Shown: positions 11,620 through 24,104, counted from the first letter of the stretch. The stretch is 64,000 nt of DNA from Apricaphanius iberus (GCA_028564705.1 JAPXFQ010001311.1:310001-374000), one strand, 5' to 3'. The notes: generated by a model from the sequence alone, not told the origin. A program made the numbers and translations.

Positions 11620-11899
11620 CCCCAGTGTTCCTACGTAAGCACAGTCCTGGGCATTGCCTTCACTCTGCTGACCACAGGAGGGCCCCACACTGAAGCTCAA
11701 GCCTCCTTCCTGCTTGAGGAGTGTGCAGGCCCATTTTGTCACCTGAGGGGGTGGGGTTCCCCCAGCTGGACATAGCGTGTGGAAGGATCACACTATTCCA
11801 GCCAGATCTTCTCCAACCCCTCAGGTGCCTCAGTCAGCCAGGAGGAGGCAGTATATAGCCCAGAATTGATGCATGTTTTTGTGGGAGTAGCTCACATTA
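11620..11899. repeat. Repeat-like GC-richer segment
   Basis: A moderately GC-rich stretch (for example cacaggagggccccacactg) directly adjoins the SINE to its right. It resembles dispersed fish repeats in composition, but I cannot name the family or its ends. Confidence 0.3.
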
Positions 11900-12088
11900 A
11901 CTACTCAAGGGAACATGGGGAGAACATGCAAACTCCACACAGAAAGGCCCTTTTGCCAACCCCACCCAGGGTGTGGGTGCTGCTGATATGGAGGAACAAA
12001 CACACCCTCAGCATCCCCGGCAGGAATCGAACCCAGGACCTTCTAGCTGTGAGGTGAGCTGCGCTACCAGCTGCACCACCGTGCTCCC
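11900..12088 (-). mobile_element. tRNA-derived SINE (widespread vertebrate type)
   Basis: On the minus strand the head reads GCACGGTGGTGCAGCTGG with an A box, then GGTCCTGGGTTCGATTCC with a B box. The body has TTTCTGTGTGGAGTTTGCAT then GTTCTCCCC. These are hallmarks of a tRNA-derived SINE common in fish. The 3' part is degraded. The SINE pieces on either side of the hAT transposon near 48.3 and 51.8 kb belong to the same general type. Confidence 0.8.
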
Positions 12089-12440
12089 TCAAGAAAGGTT
12101 TTAACAGTAGAACAATCACACCATGCCGGATGTTTGAGTGCCAACTAGAAGAAACGGAGTGAGAAGTGTGAGTCAGAGGGTGACCGTTTATCCCTTTATT
12201 AAGAAGCCAGAATCTTTTAGAGAAATGTCTATCCACTATGACCTTCAACCTGTAATTTGCATTACAAGAAGAAGCACCCTCATTTTAATGGCTTGCATAT
12301 CCTGTTATAATGAGAAACTTTCTCGTTATAATGAAATCGTGTTTATGTATTCATTTCCTGACAGTTAAATGTTTCCATATTAGAGGTTGTTGCTCTCATT
12401 AATCTACTTATAACAGATCAGCAACATCTTTCTGCGATCA

Positions 12441-12862
12441 GTCACTGTTTTTACATGCAGCCAATAAGCCGTACGAATATTACCATTAACCTATTTACGC
12501 ATGGTAACATAAGCACCAGCAAAACCCCGAATATTACCCCAAGGGTACCCCTCTTCTAGCCTAAATAGAAGAGGGGTACCCCAGGGATATGTCAATACGT
12601 GTTGTAAATACGTATTGACATATCCCTATCAAAAGGAACATTGATTTGTGTTATGCACATGTTCTATTTGCAAGAAATGTTGGTCTTTTGATTAGAGGAA
12701 CTTCTTGTATGTCATACAAATTCCATGTATACAGGAGTAAATCTCTCTGCTCTCTCTTTTTAACTCTCTCTCCCCATGCATGTCCATGGAACTGAACTGA
12801 ATGTTTCAGTAACCTGAATAGTGACCTTAACCCGAATATTAGCTCCATGTAAACGTAGTCAC
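12441..12862. mobile_element. PIF/Harbinger-like MITE with two internal hairpins
   Basis: Imperfect inverted ends: GTCACTGTTTTTACATGCAG on the left and, on the minus strand, GTGACTACGTTTACATGGAG on the right. Repeated CGAATATTA motifs lie inside. This resembles the ACGTTTACATG-ended PIF/Harbinger-type MITEs of fish. A target duplication is not clear. The centre carries two strong adjacent hairpins (see the next entry). Confidence 0.6.
12543..12627. repeat. Two back-to-back perfect hairpins
   Basis: Hairpin A has 16-bp arms (12,543-12,558 and 12,566-12,581; gggtacccctcttcta) with a 7-base loop. Hairpin B follows one base later with 18-bp arms (12,583-12,600 and 12,610-12,627; agggatatgtcaatacgt) and a 9-base loop. 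Both stems are perfect. Confidence 0.9.
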
Positions 12863-12984
12863 TGATGGGTCTAACTCTCTTAAGTGGTGCACCATTTACT
12901 TTACTCTCTTTTTACTCTTGTCCATCTCTGATACGCCCGACATCTAAAGAATCAACCAAGAGTTTCTAGGACAGGATGTCTGAT

Positions 12985-13110
12985 ATTAAAGGAGTGAAAG
13001 GCAATGGTGAGAGAACAGTCCCCTGTGGTGCACCTGTGCCGCTGGCCACCTGCTTGGACACATAATTCTTTACTCTCACAATATGCGGTTTCACCTTCCC
13101 AGTGATACTG
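12985..13110 (-). pseudogene. LINE reverse-transcriptase fragment
   Basis: One minus-strand frame reads HIVRVKNYVSKQVASGTG followed by APQGTVLSPLPF. The GAPQG-VLSP-LF pattern is RT motif 4 (domain B) of non-LTR retrotransposons. Only about 40 residues are recognisable before the frame decays, so the clade is not assigned and neither end of the element is visible. Confidence 0.5.
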
Positions 13111-14327
13111 AATCTGCAGTGAAGACATGCAAGTTAACCCCTTTAAGTGTGCATTCATAAATAATCGCACGTTCTAAGGCCCTTGAACAGTACTCAGGCT
13201 GAATTTGAGTTGCACTTTAGGAAGCAAGGAATAACCATTACGTAACAAATGAGTTATGAAATGTGCTCATTCTGCCCTTCATAAAATGTCCTTGAAAAAG
13301 CATGTTTTAAATAAATATCAGCTCAATAAGTATGTCTGAGTATTGCAGACCACTAGAGCACAGCACAGGTTAAAACGGTGTGCAGCATGAAGCCTCTGTT
13401 TGTTTGCATATCGGTCCTTGCCTCTGGTGTTTTGAACCTTTGCTTTCCTGTTTCCCTGCTGAGAAAGCTGCAAGTCTAACATATGGAAATTGACTTAATA
13501 AACAGTCAGTTCTGTTAGCTAAGTCTCAAGTCCTAACTCTGTTCAAACTCTTTCTTTATTTGATCTGTTCCTCCTTTCGGCTTTGTTTCACAGACACTTC
13601 TAGATTCAGCCTTACTGCATTGCAACAATACAAATAGTACTTGGGGATTTTTTGGAAATAGCAGAGAGAACATGTGTATCTTTCTAAACAAGACTGCCAA
13701 ACATTGCTTGGAGGTTTTAAAAAAAGAGAGAAAATGAAGTGCAATACATTGAATTTCATAATGATTTTTTTTGTGCAGTCCCATTGCTACTTGTGTAAGA
13801 GAACACATTTTTGGAGATACAAAAGCTGATAAAAAACGTGTGACTTAAAATCAGAGTTTACACAGTAGTAAAAGGAAAGATGCTTATCTCTTGGCACTTG
13901 ATAAAGGTAGAATGCCAATCAATCACATAACTGTTTCAAAAGTGAAACTGAACCTCTGCTAGAGGAGGGGTTGAAACTCAAAGGGCTGAGGTGATTGTTT
14001 CATGTAGGTATTTAGGATGCACTAAACTGTCAATTATAAAATTCCATCATTCACAGTAAATATTTTGTGTCAGTAGTGTGGATAGCAAGTGAGCGATGAG
14101 CTACAAGAGATTGAAAATGATTGAACGCATACATTTTGTCTTACAATTTTCTGACTTTACAATGTCACAAATATCTAAGTTCAGATATTGAAAATGTATG
14201 CCTTTAATCATAGAATGTTCTCATGATTTTTTTTCTTGTAAATTTTCTATTTTTCTACATCGGAGAATTGCGCTTTTTTTTCCTAGAAAATATCTGAGAT
14301 TAATCTCAAAATTTCTGTCATTAAACC

Positions 14328-14375
14328 CGTCATTTAAAAAAAAAAAAAAAAAAATAAAAAAAAAAATCGTCATTT
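14328..14375 (+). repeat. Poly(A) tract between 8-bp direct repeats
   Basis: A 31-base A-rich tract (14,336-14,366, one interrupting T) is flanked on both sides by cgtcattt (14,328-14,335 and 14,368-14,375). It looks like an insertion of little more than a poly(A) tail with a target duplication; simple slippage is the alternative. Confidence 0.6.
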
Positions 14376-14737
14376 TAATAGTAGCTGACATTGCATTCCC
14401 AAAGGCATCAACCAACATTAAATTCACAATAGAACGAGTCAGATTTCAAGAAGAATGCTAAACACCCACTAAGGTAACTCAAGGGTAAAAACTGGATGCT
14501 TTCCTTACTGCATAAAATGGCTTTCTTTGTCACATCAATCAGACCAAATCACCTGGCTGACAGAAGGCAATTATATCAGCCAATGTTGCTGAAAAGGCCT
14601 AAAAAATTCCCATCATTTGTCAAGATGCTGGCAACAAGTTAGTTGATCTCAGCTTAATGTGTGATGAAAAGTACCTGCTGTGTTGGAGCAGGAGAACCAG
14701 GCAAACACAAAGTTTTCTTATCAGAAAGACAGACAGA

Positions 14738-15460
14738 CGGGCTGGGTGATATGACCTAAAATCAATATAGCGTTATATTAAGCAGTTCACCTCAATAACG
14801 GTAAGTGGATTATAACCCCCCCCATCCCTTCTGTATTGAAGTTATGGTGGCAACCTAATTAACATAATGTGCTTGGAAATGTGATGGGTTCTAACTATTG
14901 TCTGGCTTCAATCAGCCTTTTCATTCAAGGTTCGATTCCCTATCCTTTCTGTATTTCTTAGAGCCCAGTTTAGAGTAGGAGAAGTGATCACACAGACCAG
15001 GGTGTGAGTGAAATCTGTGATATTATGGTGCAGTCGTATTTTAGACTGAAAATATTTTGCATTCATATTGGAGCACAGGTAGGGTCAGCCAGTGGCTTAT
15101 AGCGTATGCGGTCTATCTACATTCTGGACTCAGTGGAGTCAATATCTGTATTAATATCTAGATACTAAGCATGACCTGGGCTGGGAGAGCTCTGGGTCCA
15201 CTGCAGCTCCGCTTCTCAATGAAAACAGTAACAATCATAAATGCTCCACGTTAGAGTCTTAAAATATCCAACAACACCATAAAGTGTCACTACACCCTTC
15301 GCCAGTCGCTTCTTTTGGAAAAAGTTTCAGTAGAGGAGAATAAACACTCGCTAAATATAGTAAAACTTGACTTTGTATAGTCACATGACTCAAACGGAGC
15401 ACTCATTTCTTATTGTTTTTACCGACACTGGCAAAATGACGTCAGTAACAGTCATACATT
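14738..15460. mobile_element. Possible hAT-type MITE fragment
   Basis: The left part, gggctgggtgatatgaccta then aaatcaatata, resembles the end of hAT-type MITEs that begin GGGCTGGGCGATATGGCC in fish. No matching right end was found before the microsatellite at 15,522, so the extent is uncertain. Confidence 0.3.
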
Positions 15461-15521
15461 TCGGTATGGGTACATTTTCAGTATACCAGATAAATGTATG
15501 GATGGACGGACGGATGGATGG

Positions 15522-15619
<98 letters not shown>
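15522..15619. repeat. (TAGA)n microsatellite
   Basis: About 24 uninterrupted TAGA units, preceded by degenerate GGAT/GGAC units from 15,497. Confidence 0.97.
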
Positions 15620-16596
15620 TTTTTTAAATACAATTAAAATTTTATTGCGATGCATTAATAAAACTATTTGTGGTATTTTGTATTTCAAATAGAAAGTAAT
15701 CGAGCTGCTAAACCAAACTCCAAACTCAGCCCACTGCGTGCTGTGTCTGATAGCCCCACTGTGAGGTTGGATGCGGTAGACGCTATGGTCCCGTTGAGGA
15801 GTGGTGGGTACCAAAGTTGCTCCTGCTGTCACAGTATCAGCTTTAGAACAACAAATGAAGATAGATCGCTGCGAATTTTCACAATTGCTCCTGTATATAA
15901 ATATATATATATATGTGTATTTTTTGTGTGTGTGTGTATGTGGGGGGTGGTCACAGGCTTCAGCCACCATTTAACATCTTGAAACTGGCCATAAATCAGC
16001 AAATTTACACTTTTTTTGGGGGGATATGTCATGTTGATGATGGCTCATCTATAACCATGACATAAAGTCATGTGGTGCAGAAACCTAAAGAGTCATTCAG
16101 TATAAAAGATGGAAAAATAATTTTATGTGGCTATATTTGATAGACAAACCCTTTAAACATGTCAATACTAATCAGATTTAAGATGTTCAAAATCAATTTA
16201 AGAGGTTTTATACTTTTTAAGGCTCTTAATTTTTCCTAAATCAATTTACCTTTAATAAGTATAAAAATGTATGTCACAAAGTTAACTGCACCTTTAAAAA
16301 CAAACAAAAAATAAATCCCTCCTTTTTTTAGCTCTAAGCTGAACAGAAATACAAAGCATGCATTAGGGCAATGTGCAAATTCCACAGAACATAGCCTCAG
16401 CACAAATATAACTAGGGATGAAAACATACCACTTTTTTCAAACCAAAATGATACAGATACTTGAAACAGAGTACTTGCCAATACTGAGTACCACTGCTGA
16501 TACTTCTACCACACAAAAAAATGTAATGAATTGGAAGACTGGTTTTATTTTCTTCCCTTTTTGTTACAACAAATTATAGTGATAAACAACAAGATA
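15620..16596. other. No recognisable gene
   Basis: Contains a short AT run (15,897-15,914) and a TG run (15,924-15,941). No transposon ends or coding motifs were recognised. Confidence 0.4.
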
Positions 16597-16600
16597 TTAA

Positions 16601-17126
16601 AGTGGTAGTCTGGACTTTGTAAGAAAAAAGAGAGAGGAGGACATGAGGAAAAAAAATGACCCAAGCTCCCTCCCCCTCCCTTTCCGATTGGTTTTGAAGC
16701 CACGCCTACTTTTCCATGCACGCACCAAGTCAATGGGCCAAGACGTGCGGAGGAGAGAGAGAAAAAAACCAGAGTGTCAACAATGGAGTTATCGGAGGTG
16801 AGGATGCTTTTTTGGTTTGAAAAATTCGGGACTAATGGCAGAGGCTTGATTCGCAGACTCCGTGTAAACAGAAAACTGAGCATGCGCGCAGTTACGAGCA
16901 CGAGCACACAGCGTTCATGATGATTGACAGCCCTTGGCATCACTTGATTGGTTCAGGTGGACGGCACCGTGGCGTTTGAGCCATGACTGACATCTGGGAA
17001 GGCGGGACTTACCCGGAATGTTATAATTCATAAAATGACTTATTTGATATCAACATTTAAGGCCAGGAGGTCAATTTAATACAATTCTTAAAATTTGTAA
17101 TTCATTTAGAGATCCAGACTATCATT
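16601..17126. mobile_element. TTAA-flanked MITE
   Basis: Inverted ends AGTGGTAGTCTGGA (left) and TCCAGACTATCATT (right), each bordered by TTAA (16,597-16,600 and 17,127-17,130). The 526-bp interior is non-coding, with a CpG-richer middle (for example gcatgcgcgcagttacg). The TTAA target suggests a piggyBac- or Kolobok-type parent. No transposase is encoded. Confidence 0.7.
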
Positions 17127-17130
17127 TTAA

Positions 17131-18107
17131 TAAAAGTGTCTACAAAATTAAAATTTCAAGTAAAACAACAATATTTTCTGTGGAATTATTGCAAAGTTTC
17201 ACATTTGAAGTATTAAAAGTACATTAGAACAGTATCAGCCCCAAATATTGATACCAGCATATGTATTGGTGCATCCATAATAATAAGTGCAATATCTCAA
17301 CCGAAAAGAGGGTAAAGACTTGAAACATGGTAGTGGAAGCTTTGTGTTGAGGAGAAAAGGCTTAGCAAAAGATCTGTGACTGGCGGGCACAATAGACAAA
17401 TCCTAAACGTACAATCGGAGATAGAAAGGAAAAGGTTGGAACAAAGCTTATAGACGTCTTGGAATGGCGTAGAGAAACTTCCAACTCAAATCTTAATTAA
17501 AGATCTGTAGCAAAAAACGAAAAGTAATGTTCATAGATCCTCTCAGTCAAATTGAATTGAGTTTAAAATGTTTTGCAAAGAAGAATGGGCAAAGTTTTTA
17601 GTCTTTAAATGTGCAAAGAGAAATCCATGGACACATTGTGACTAGCAAATAGGCTAGAGGTCACAACCCAGCATCATGCATCATTGTGGGGACATATTCC
17701 TCTTGTTGTATCACTTTGTCTGATAATTTTCAGTTTAAGAATTTATTTTTTCCATCAAACTCTTTTTCTTATGATTTTCTTTTCAACTATGTCACACACA
17801 CAAGGCTCATAATGGGAATACACTGGAAGAAAAACCAGACAGAAACCTAATGATAGGTGAGAGACTGTTGAAGGGTATGAAAGAGTTGCACATTCTCTAA
17901 TTAGCACCACAGTCATTAATTAAAGATGAACAGAATTAGAATGCCCAAGGAGGAATGTGTTTGAGTAAAGGTTAGATGTGAATCTTCCTCAAACCTACAG
18001 AGTGGAGGCTAAATATAGGCATGCTTTTTTCATGGTTTCTAAACTATTTCCAAGAAAACTAAAGATAAATTTACCCTGATGTTTCCTGGCAATAAGCAGT
18101 TCCAATA
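17131..18107. other. No recognisable gene or element
   Basis: Unique-looking intron sequence. A high-complexity part at about 17,880-17,965, with TCATTAATTAAAG, is noted as a candidate conserved element. Confidence 0.4.
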
Positions 18108-18324
18108 TACAGTGAGGCAAAAAAGTATTTAGTCAGCCACCGATTGTGCAAGTTCTCCCACTTAAAATGATGACAGAGGTCAGTAATTTTCATCATAGGT
18201 ACACTTCAACTGTGAGAGACAGAATGTGAAAAAAAATCCAGGAATTCACATTGTAGGATTTTTAAAGAATTTATTTGTAAATTATGGTGGAAAATAAGTA
18301 TTTGGTCAATAACAAAAATTCAAC

Positions 18325-18972
18325 TCAATACTTTGTAATATAACCTTTGTTGGCAATAACAGAGGTCAAACGATTACTATAGGTCTTTACCAGGTTTGCA
18401 CACACAGTAGCTGGTATTTTGGCCCATTCCTCCATGCAGATCTTCTCGAGAGCAGTGATGTTTTGGGGCTGTCGCCGAGCAACACGGACTTTCAACTCCC
18501 TCCACAGATTTTCTATGGGGTTGAGGTCTGGAGACTGGCTAGGCCACTCCAGGACTTTCAAATGCTTCTTACGGAGCCACTCCTTCGTTGCCCGGGCGGT
18601 GTGTTTGGGATCATTGTCATGTTGGAAGACCCAGCCACGTTTCATCTTCAAAGCTCTCACTGATGGAAGGAGGTTTTGGCTCAAAATCTCACGATACATG
18701 GCCCCATTCATTCTTTCCTTAACACGGATCAGTCGTCCTGTCCCCTTAGCAGAAAAACAGCCCCAAAGCATGATGTTTCCACCCCCATGCTTCACAGTAG
18801 GTATGGTGTTCTTGGGATGCAACTCAGTATTCTTCTTCCTCCAAACACGACGAGTTGAGTTTATACCAAAAAGTTCTACTTTGGTTTCATCTGACCACAT
18901 GACGTTCTCCCAACCCTCTGCTGTATCATCCATGTGCTCTCTGGCAAACTTCAGACGGGCCTGGACATGCAC
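18325..18972 (-). pseudogene. Tc1 transposase, catalytic part
   Basis: A 215-residue open frame carries the whole DDE domain. The first Asp is D28 in [12 protein letters not shown], the second is D119 in [10 protein letters not shown], and the Glu is E154 in [12 protein letters not shown]119 and E154 are separated by 34 residues, the DD34E spacing of the Tc1 family. The GGG box ([14 protein letters not shown]) is present. No stop interrupts this part, and it ends naturally at the inner edge of the terminal repeat. The only clear defect is the frameshift that separates it from the N-terminal part. It acts, when intact, by cutting the element out at TA sites in the nucleus. Confidence 0.93.
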
Positions 18973-18976
18973 CGGC

Positions 18977-19345
18977 TTAAGCAGGGGGACACATCTGGCA
19001 CTGTAGGATTTGATTCCCTGTCGTTGTAGTGTTACTGATGGTAACCTTTGTCACTTTGGTCCCAGCTTTCTGCAGGTCATTCACCAGGTCCCCCCGTGTG
19101 GTTCTGGGATTTTTGCTGACCGTTCTCATGATCATTTTGACCCCACGGGATGAGATCTTGCGTGGAGCCCCAGATCGATGGAGATTATCAGTGGTCTTGT
19201 ATGTCTTCCATTTTCTGATAATTGCTCCCACAGTAGATTTTTTCACACCTAGCTGCTTGCCTGTTGTAGATTCACTCTTCCCGGTCAGGTGCAGGTCTAC
19301 AATTATTTTCCTGGTGTCCTTCGAAAGCTCTTTGGTCTTGGCCAT
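18977..19345 (-). pseudogene. Tc1 transposase, N-terminal DNA-binding part
   Basis: The frame starts ATGGCCAAGACC and gives [20 protein letters not shown]. The paired helix-turn-helix region of Tc1 transposases follows ([18 protein letters not shown]), then the GAPRKIS linker that corresponds to the GRPR-type AT-hook between the two DNA-binding subdomains. The second subdomain runs to VTISNT. After that the frame is lost: a small indel near 19,030-19,040 throws it into a short out-of-frame tail that stops at 18,977. The true continuation is the frame at 18,325-18,972. Together they would make a protein close to the usual ~340 residues of Tc1 transposases. Confidence 0.9.
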
Positions 19346-19700
19346 AGTGGAGTTTGGAGTCTGACTGTTTGAGGCTCTTTTATACAGATAACGAGTTCAA
19401 ACAGGTGCCATTAATACAGGTAACGAGTGGAGGACGGAAGAGCTTCTTAAAGAAGAAGTTACAGGTCTGTGAGAGTCAGAGGTCTTCCTTGTTTGAAGTG
19501 ACCAAATACTTATTTTCCACCATAATTTACATATAAATTCTTTAAAAATCCTACAATGTGAATTCCTGGAATTTTTTATCAAATTCTGTCTTTCACACTT
19601 GAAGTTTACCTATGATGAAAATTACTGACCTCTATCATTATTTTAAGTGGGAGAACTTGCACAATCGGTGGCTGATTAAATTCTTTTTTGCCCCACTGTA

Positions 19701-22700
19701 CAAGTTTAAAGGACTTTCTTTAAAGGTTCTGACTGATTAAAATTACAGACTAAAGGTTTTTCAATATTTGGAACACAGTGACGTGTTTATTGGTAGTGAT
19801 CTCATCATGTGTTGAAACGCAATCGGATGTTGAGATGTTAATCGAACAGAACCAATATGCTTTTGGTTCATGTAGTCAAAGCATGTTGTTTTACCAAAGT
19901 GGCTTCCAGGACAGAAATGGTTTCCGTATTTGATTTTTTTTTTTTTAAACAGTGACGAAAAATCTGAACGATGTCTGTGATTTTGACAGATTATAAATCT
20001 CCTCCTGATGCAGACGAGCACGCATCTTCAACTTTATGCTCAGAGTACAGGAAACTAAATCAATCATTCAGTCAAAAAAAAAAGAACTTACCGAAAGATT
20101 TACTTGAAAGCATATGTGCATCATCTGTGACCTAAACCCTGCAGTCAGAGCATCTTACTAACTAGAAACTGGTTACAGACGTGCTCTCCGAAGAGTCCGG
20201 TGTCATGCCAACACCCAGTGCAGAAGCAGCATATATGTTGTAAGATTTCCTCCCCTTAAGTGTTTGTTTGTGGTCAGGAACCGGCTCGTTCAGCCTTTCC
20301 CTGATTTCAAAAGTTTGGTAAAATTGCCGGTTGTATTCCGGTCTGCAGTGTGGCAGCAGAGCATGGATTCTGCCTCCAAAACATGTAATCCTCCATGAGA
20401 AGTCATCTGTCAGAGGGAAAATTCATCATTCACCATCTACATCATTCCCAAACTCATAACAATAGACTCTGCAGTAATCCCACTTGAAACATTTGATTAC
20501 GCATGAATGGGTGCACATTTCATTTCAATGCAGAGCAGAAGAAAGTTGTGAGACTGTGTTTTAAGGCCATAGTAGGTGAACTGCTCGTATTTTAAGAGCA
20601 AACATATAATTTCTTTGTTTATGTGTAGTTTTCTGTTCAGATAATTTGGATTGAATATTGTTTAAAATGAATAAAAAATAAGTACTATTGAAATATTCTA
20701 ATTTTAAAAATTGACAGGTGAAAATGTATTATGTATTATGCTTTTGTTTTAATTCCGTCAGTCAAAATGACAGACATTTTGACATTTTATTTGCACAATA
20801 TGTGCCAAAAACAAGCAGTTCTTGATTGTTGATTTTGGCATGCATTTTCTGACTATTTTACCTTTGATTTCTACACGATTTAGGTTTAGGCCGACGGCTC
20901 ATCCTGTTTGTTAAAATGCAGTTTTGGTGACCCCCAGATTTCCCTCTTTGCTCCAGATCATTAACCATAATTTTTGGAAATGTTTTACCCTCACATACAT
21001 CTATAACTGGCAGCACTGATCAGAGGAGAGCACAGCCGCACCTTGAGAGAGGAGTGTTAGCCTGTCACTGTTAATTGAAACAACAGAGTTAAATCATCCG
21101 GGAGTTGAAGCCACACAGTGCATGCCATATTTCAGTGGGGAAAAAAAAAATCACACTTTATATTCAGTATTTGCATTTTCCAAATACCTAAATTAGCTAT
21201 GAGGAAATTTGTATCCTTGAGCTTATTCAAGAACTGACACATCTTGTGATGAAGTTAAAAGTTGGAATCAGGCAGCAAGAGTTAACAAATGTAGATGTAT
21301 ACTTTTTTTTTTTACTTGGAATGTCATAACAGGCTAAGGCATGCTCTACCACTGTACCTTATAGGATTTGTCTTTAATACAAAGTTTAGCCAGTAAAGAA
21401 AGACATAAAAATGTGAAATGAAGACAGATTTCTAGAATGTCACGCCTCTGTAACCTGTTTTATTTTTTTTACTGTACTGTGCCTGAGGTGAATACATATA
21501 AAAGTCATTCTTCTTGGCAACTTATTCCATTCACAGACAGTAAAAATGTGATACAAATAAAACAATAAGCGAAGAAGCTGTGTCATACCTCAAATGTAAC
21601 GGTAGGGCTTCCCATAACTGCCTCTCTCTCCCTGGTGTGGCGGCCATTTGGGCCAGTTTAATAAAGTGCAACTCCACAGCAGTTTGGCTCTCAACAGTCT
21701 ATTAAAGGAATACATGCCACAGTGCAATGGTCGGACTCTGACAGGTTGGTTCAATGTTCTTCATGCTTTGGGCCATTTTCTCAGCAGAGATTTCACTTTA
21801 GAACAAGTGACAAAAAAAAAGGAAAAACAGTCGAACAACACCAATTTCCCATAGTGACTTTGGCTGTGCTGCAGATAATTCAGCCTGCCCTGAAAGAATA
21901 TCTGTGAATAAAAAAAGTCTGCCAAGTAAATTCAAAATATTTTCAGACTTAATTAATGTAGATAATATGTATTTTGTCATTACGTTATAGAAATCAATAG
22001 CTTGACTTCAAATGATATTTCTTAACTAGAGACCAGTTTAATACTCCCACACTTCGACCATTATACCTGTCAAAAAATGAGGTTTTAGCTGCTTAAAGAA
22101 TAAATAAGTAGTTCACCATACAGTCACAGGATGAAATGATAGACAAAGAACATCCATCACTAAGTAAGTCTATCCTTAAAAAATATCCGTATCCTTCAAA
22201 TAAAGCTCATTAAGCAGTCGTCATATGATGACTATGTCAACAAACCGCAATGAATCAAGAACTACTTCCTTACTTAGAAGTAAGATACAACGGACAGTCC
22301 AGATTTAAAGTCTTCACCTCCTTCTTCAGTGTTCAAAATATTAGATGGCATTCACTTTACTTCAAGCCAGATGCTAAAAGCAGCAAGAAAGTCTTCACTT
22401 TGGCCAAAATGTTTTGTGGTGTTTGGCTTTACACATAAATAAAAAATGTGTTTCCTTGTTCTGGCAAAAGGGAAGTTTTTTCGAGTGGATGATGATACAG
22501 CCCCTTCAAAATGTAATTTCTTTTCTAGTTTAGTTCTAGCAATATTTAAAGTGTTTATAAGTTTTACATATAAAAATAAAAGACAACACATTTTCTGTGA
22601 GTAATGTGTGAAAGAAAAAAATTAGACATAAAAGATATTCTTTGAGAAGATTTAACAGCAGCCAAAGCACTCGCATCGTTTGATGTATCCAGTGCAATTC

Positions 22701-24104
22701 AATATGTCTGCTGGGCCTTAATAGCAACTTTCTGCTTGGTTTGTTTAATCAGACCTGCAGAAAGCCAAATACAATTGGCAGTCCACACTTCAGAGGGAGC
22801 CTGAGATGATTACTTTTCAACTTTAATGACATTACGTATCACCAACTCGTATGCATTTCCATTTATTCCTTCCTTTTTTGATGGAACATAAAAAAGAAAT
22901 GAAAATCTAGCTTTGCAGGGTATCAGGGGACGTTTCTTCTCTCATTTGCCAGGCATTGCTATTTAAATATATCTGGGTTGCCATGTCTCAGACTGGCAGG
23001 TAATGAGTATCAGGCAGGGTGTGATGCCCCTGTATGGGTTGCTGTGTAAAGGTTTTAAACCAATTATTTCTTTATACTATGCTTTGCAGAAGCCATGGTT
23101 TCTTTCAGTCTCTTGGAATGGTCTAGATCAATTATATTTCAAGCTCTTTGAAGGGCTCTTAAAGATTTTATTTTAGACACTTTAAAAACCAAACTGTTAC
23201 AATCAACCAAGTCTGTAGTATTTTGTAAAGCCCGTCCTTTGTGAAATATTGACTGAGCTCAATTATGGTTAAGGATTTGACCAGACAAACAGTTTCCCAA
23301 GATCTTCTGGAGCGCCCAAGGGGCTTCTGGAGTGCCCAGGAAAAACACAAAGTACATACAGGAATGCCAAAGTTCACATTCTGACTTTCTTGCTGCTAGG
23401 CAACAACGCTAACATATTTCTTGCATTAAAAATGTATGCTAAAAAATGAAAGGAACTCATCATCTAATAACCCTAGTGTTGACACTAATCTTGATACAAA
23501 TATGAATACTCTATAAAAAAATGAATGCAATTTTGTCCTTACGACCAATTGTTTGGTCAAAATGAACATAATAAGTACTAGCTTACATTACCAATTTAGC
23601 AGGAAATAGGCTAATGTTATCTAAATTTTACACACTCTAGTATTAAATAAAGCCCTAACCACAACCAACTGAAAGTTGTGGTAAAGTTTCATTTACCAGC
23701 TTACCATTTGTCATATAATCCTGTGGTGGTTTTGTTTTTATATGGGTCACACTGGCAGTTGCTAAGGAAATTAGGCTGGTGCACAAACACTAGATAAAGT
23801 GCAGGCACCCCCTGTTTACTACAAAGAATAATCAGACTACGTTCCCTGCATTGTGCAGGACATTGCTATACTATATCCTGACCAAGAATCTCATTTTCTT
23901 ATTTTAACTGGTTGGGGGTGGAAGACAGAAGGGCTATTCAGGCAAGAAACACCATTTTCTTCTGTAAAATACATTCAGTAACGTCTGTCAGATTGTAATG
24001 TTTAAAATGGTGATATCTTTTGTGAGGAATGAAAAAGTTCCTTCTAGTCTCTTCTGAACATATTCTAATATTTTATTTCATTACATTATTTATCATATTA
24101 ATTA
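19701..24104. other. 4.4 kb without recognisable elements
   Basis: The longest stretch left of 30 kb in which I recognise no transposon end, gene or RNA. Frames of 60-86 codons have no motif. The part at about 22,640-22,860 is high-complexity and a candidate conserved non-coding element. Confidence 0.4.

Larger units (their letters stand above)
12863..14737. other. Mostly unassigned; one RT fragment and one poly(A) insert
   Basis: Outside the short reverse-transcriptase fragment at 12,985-13,110 and the flanked poly(A) tract at 14,328-14,375, I recognise nothing. Frames of 60-90 codons in this stretch (for example 13,533-13,808 on the minus strand) carry no motif. Confidence 0.4.
18110..19698 (-). 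mobile_element. Tc1-like DNA transposon, nearly complete
   Basis: A 1,589-bp element flanked by TA on both sides (18,108-18,109 and 19,699-19,700). Its terminal inverted repeats are long. The left end starts CAGTGAGGCAAAAAAGTATT, and the right end on the minus strand starts CAGTGGGGCAAAAAAGAATT. The repeat continues for roughly 200 bases with few differences (shared ATTATGGTGGAAAATAAGTA near its inner end). The transposase lies on the minus strand in two frames. Little divergence between the terminal repeats suggests a fairly young copy. Confidence 0.93.

Noticed and set aside
11900..12088. Possible functional tRNA gene from A and B boxes
   Set aside because: The body is a known SINE type and the head does not fold as a complete cloverleaf with acceptor stem by eye. 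The same applies to the other SINE heads.
15452..15970. 172-codon minus-strand frame
   Set aside because: Much of it is the translation of the TAGA microsatellite (repeated SIYL), not a protein.
18419..19364. Plus-strand frames of 195 and 111 codons
   Set aside because: Antisense shadows of the Tc1 transposase, which lies on the minus strand.
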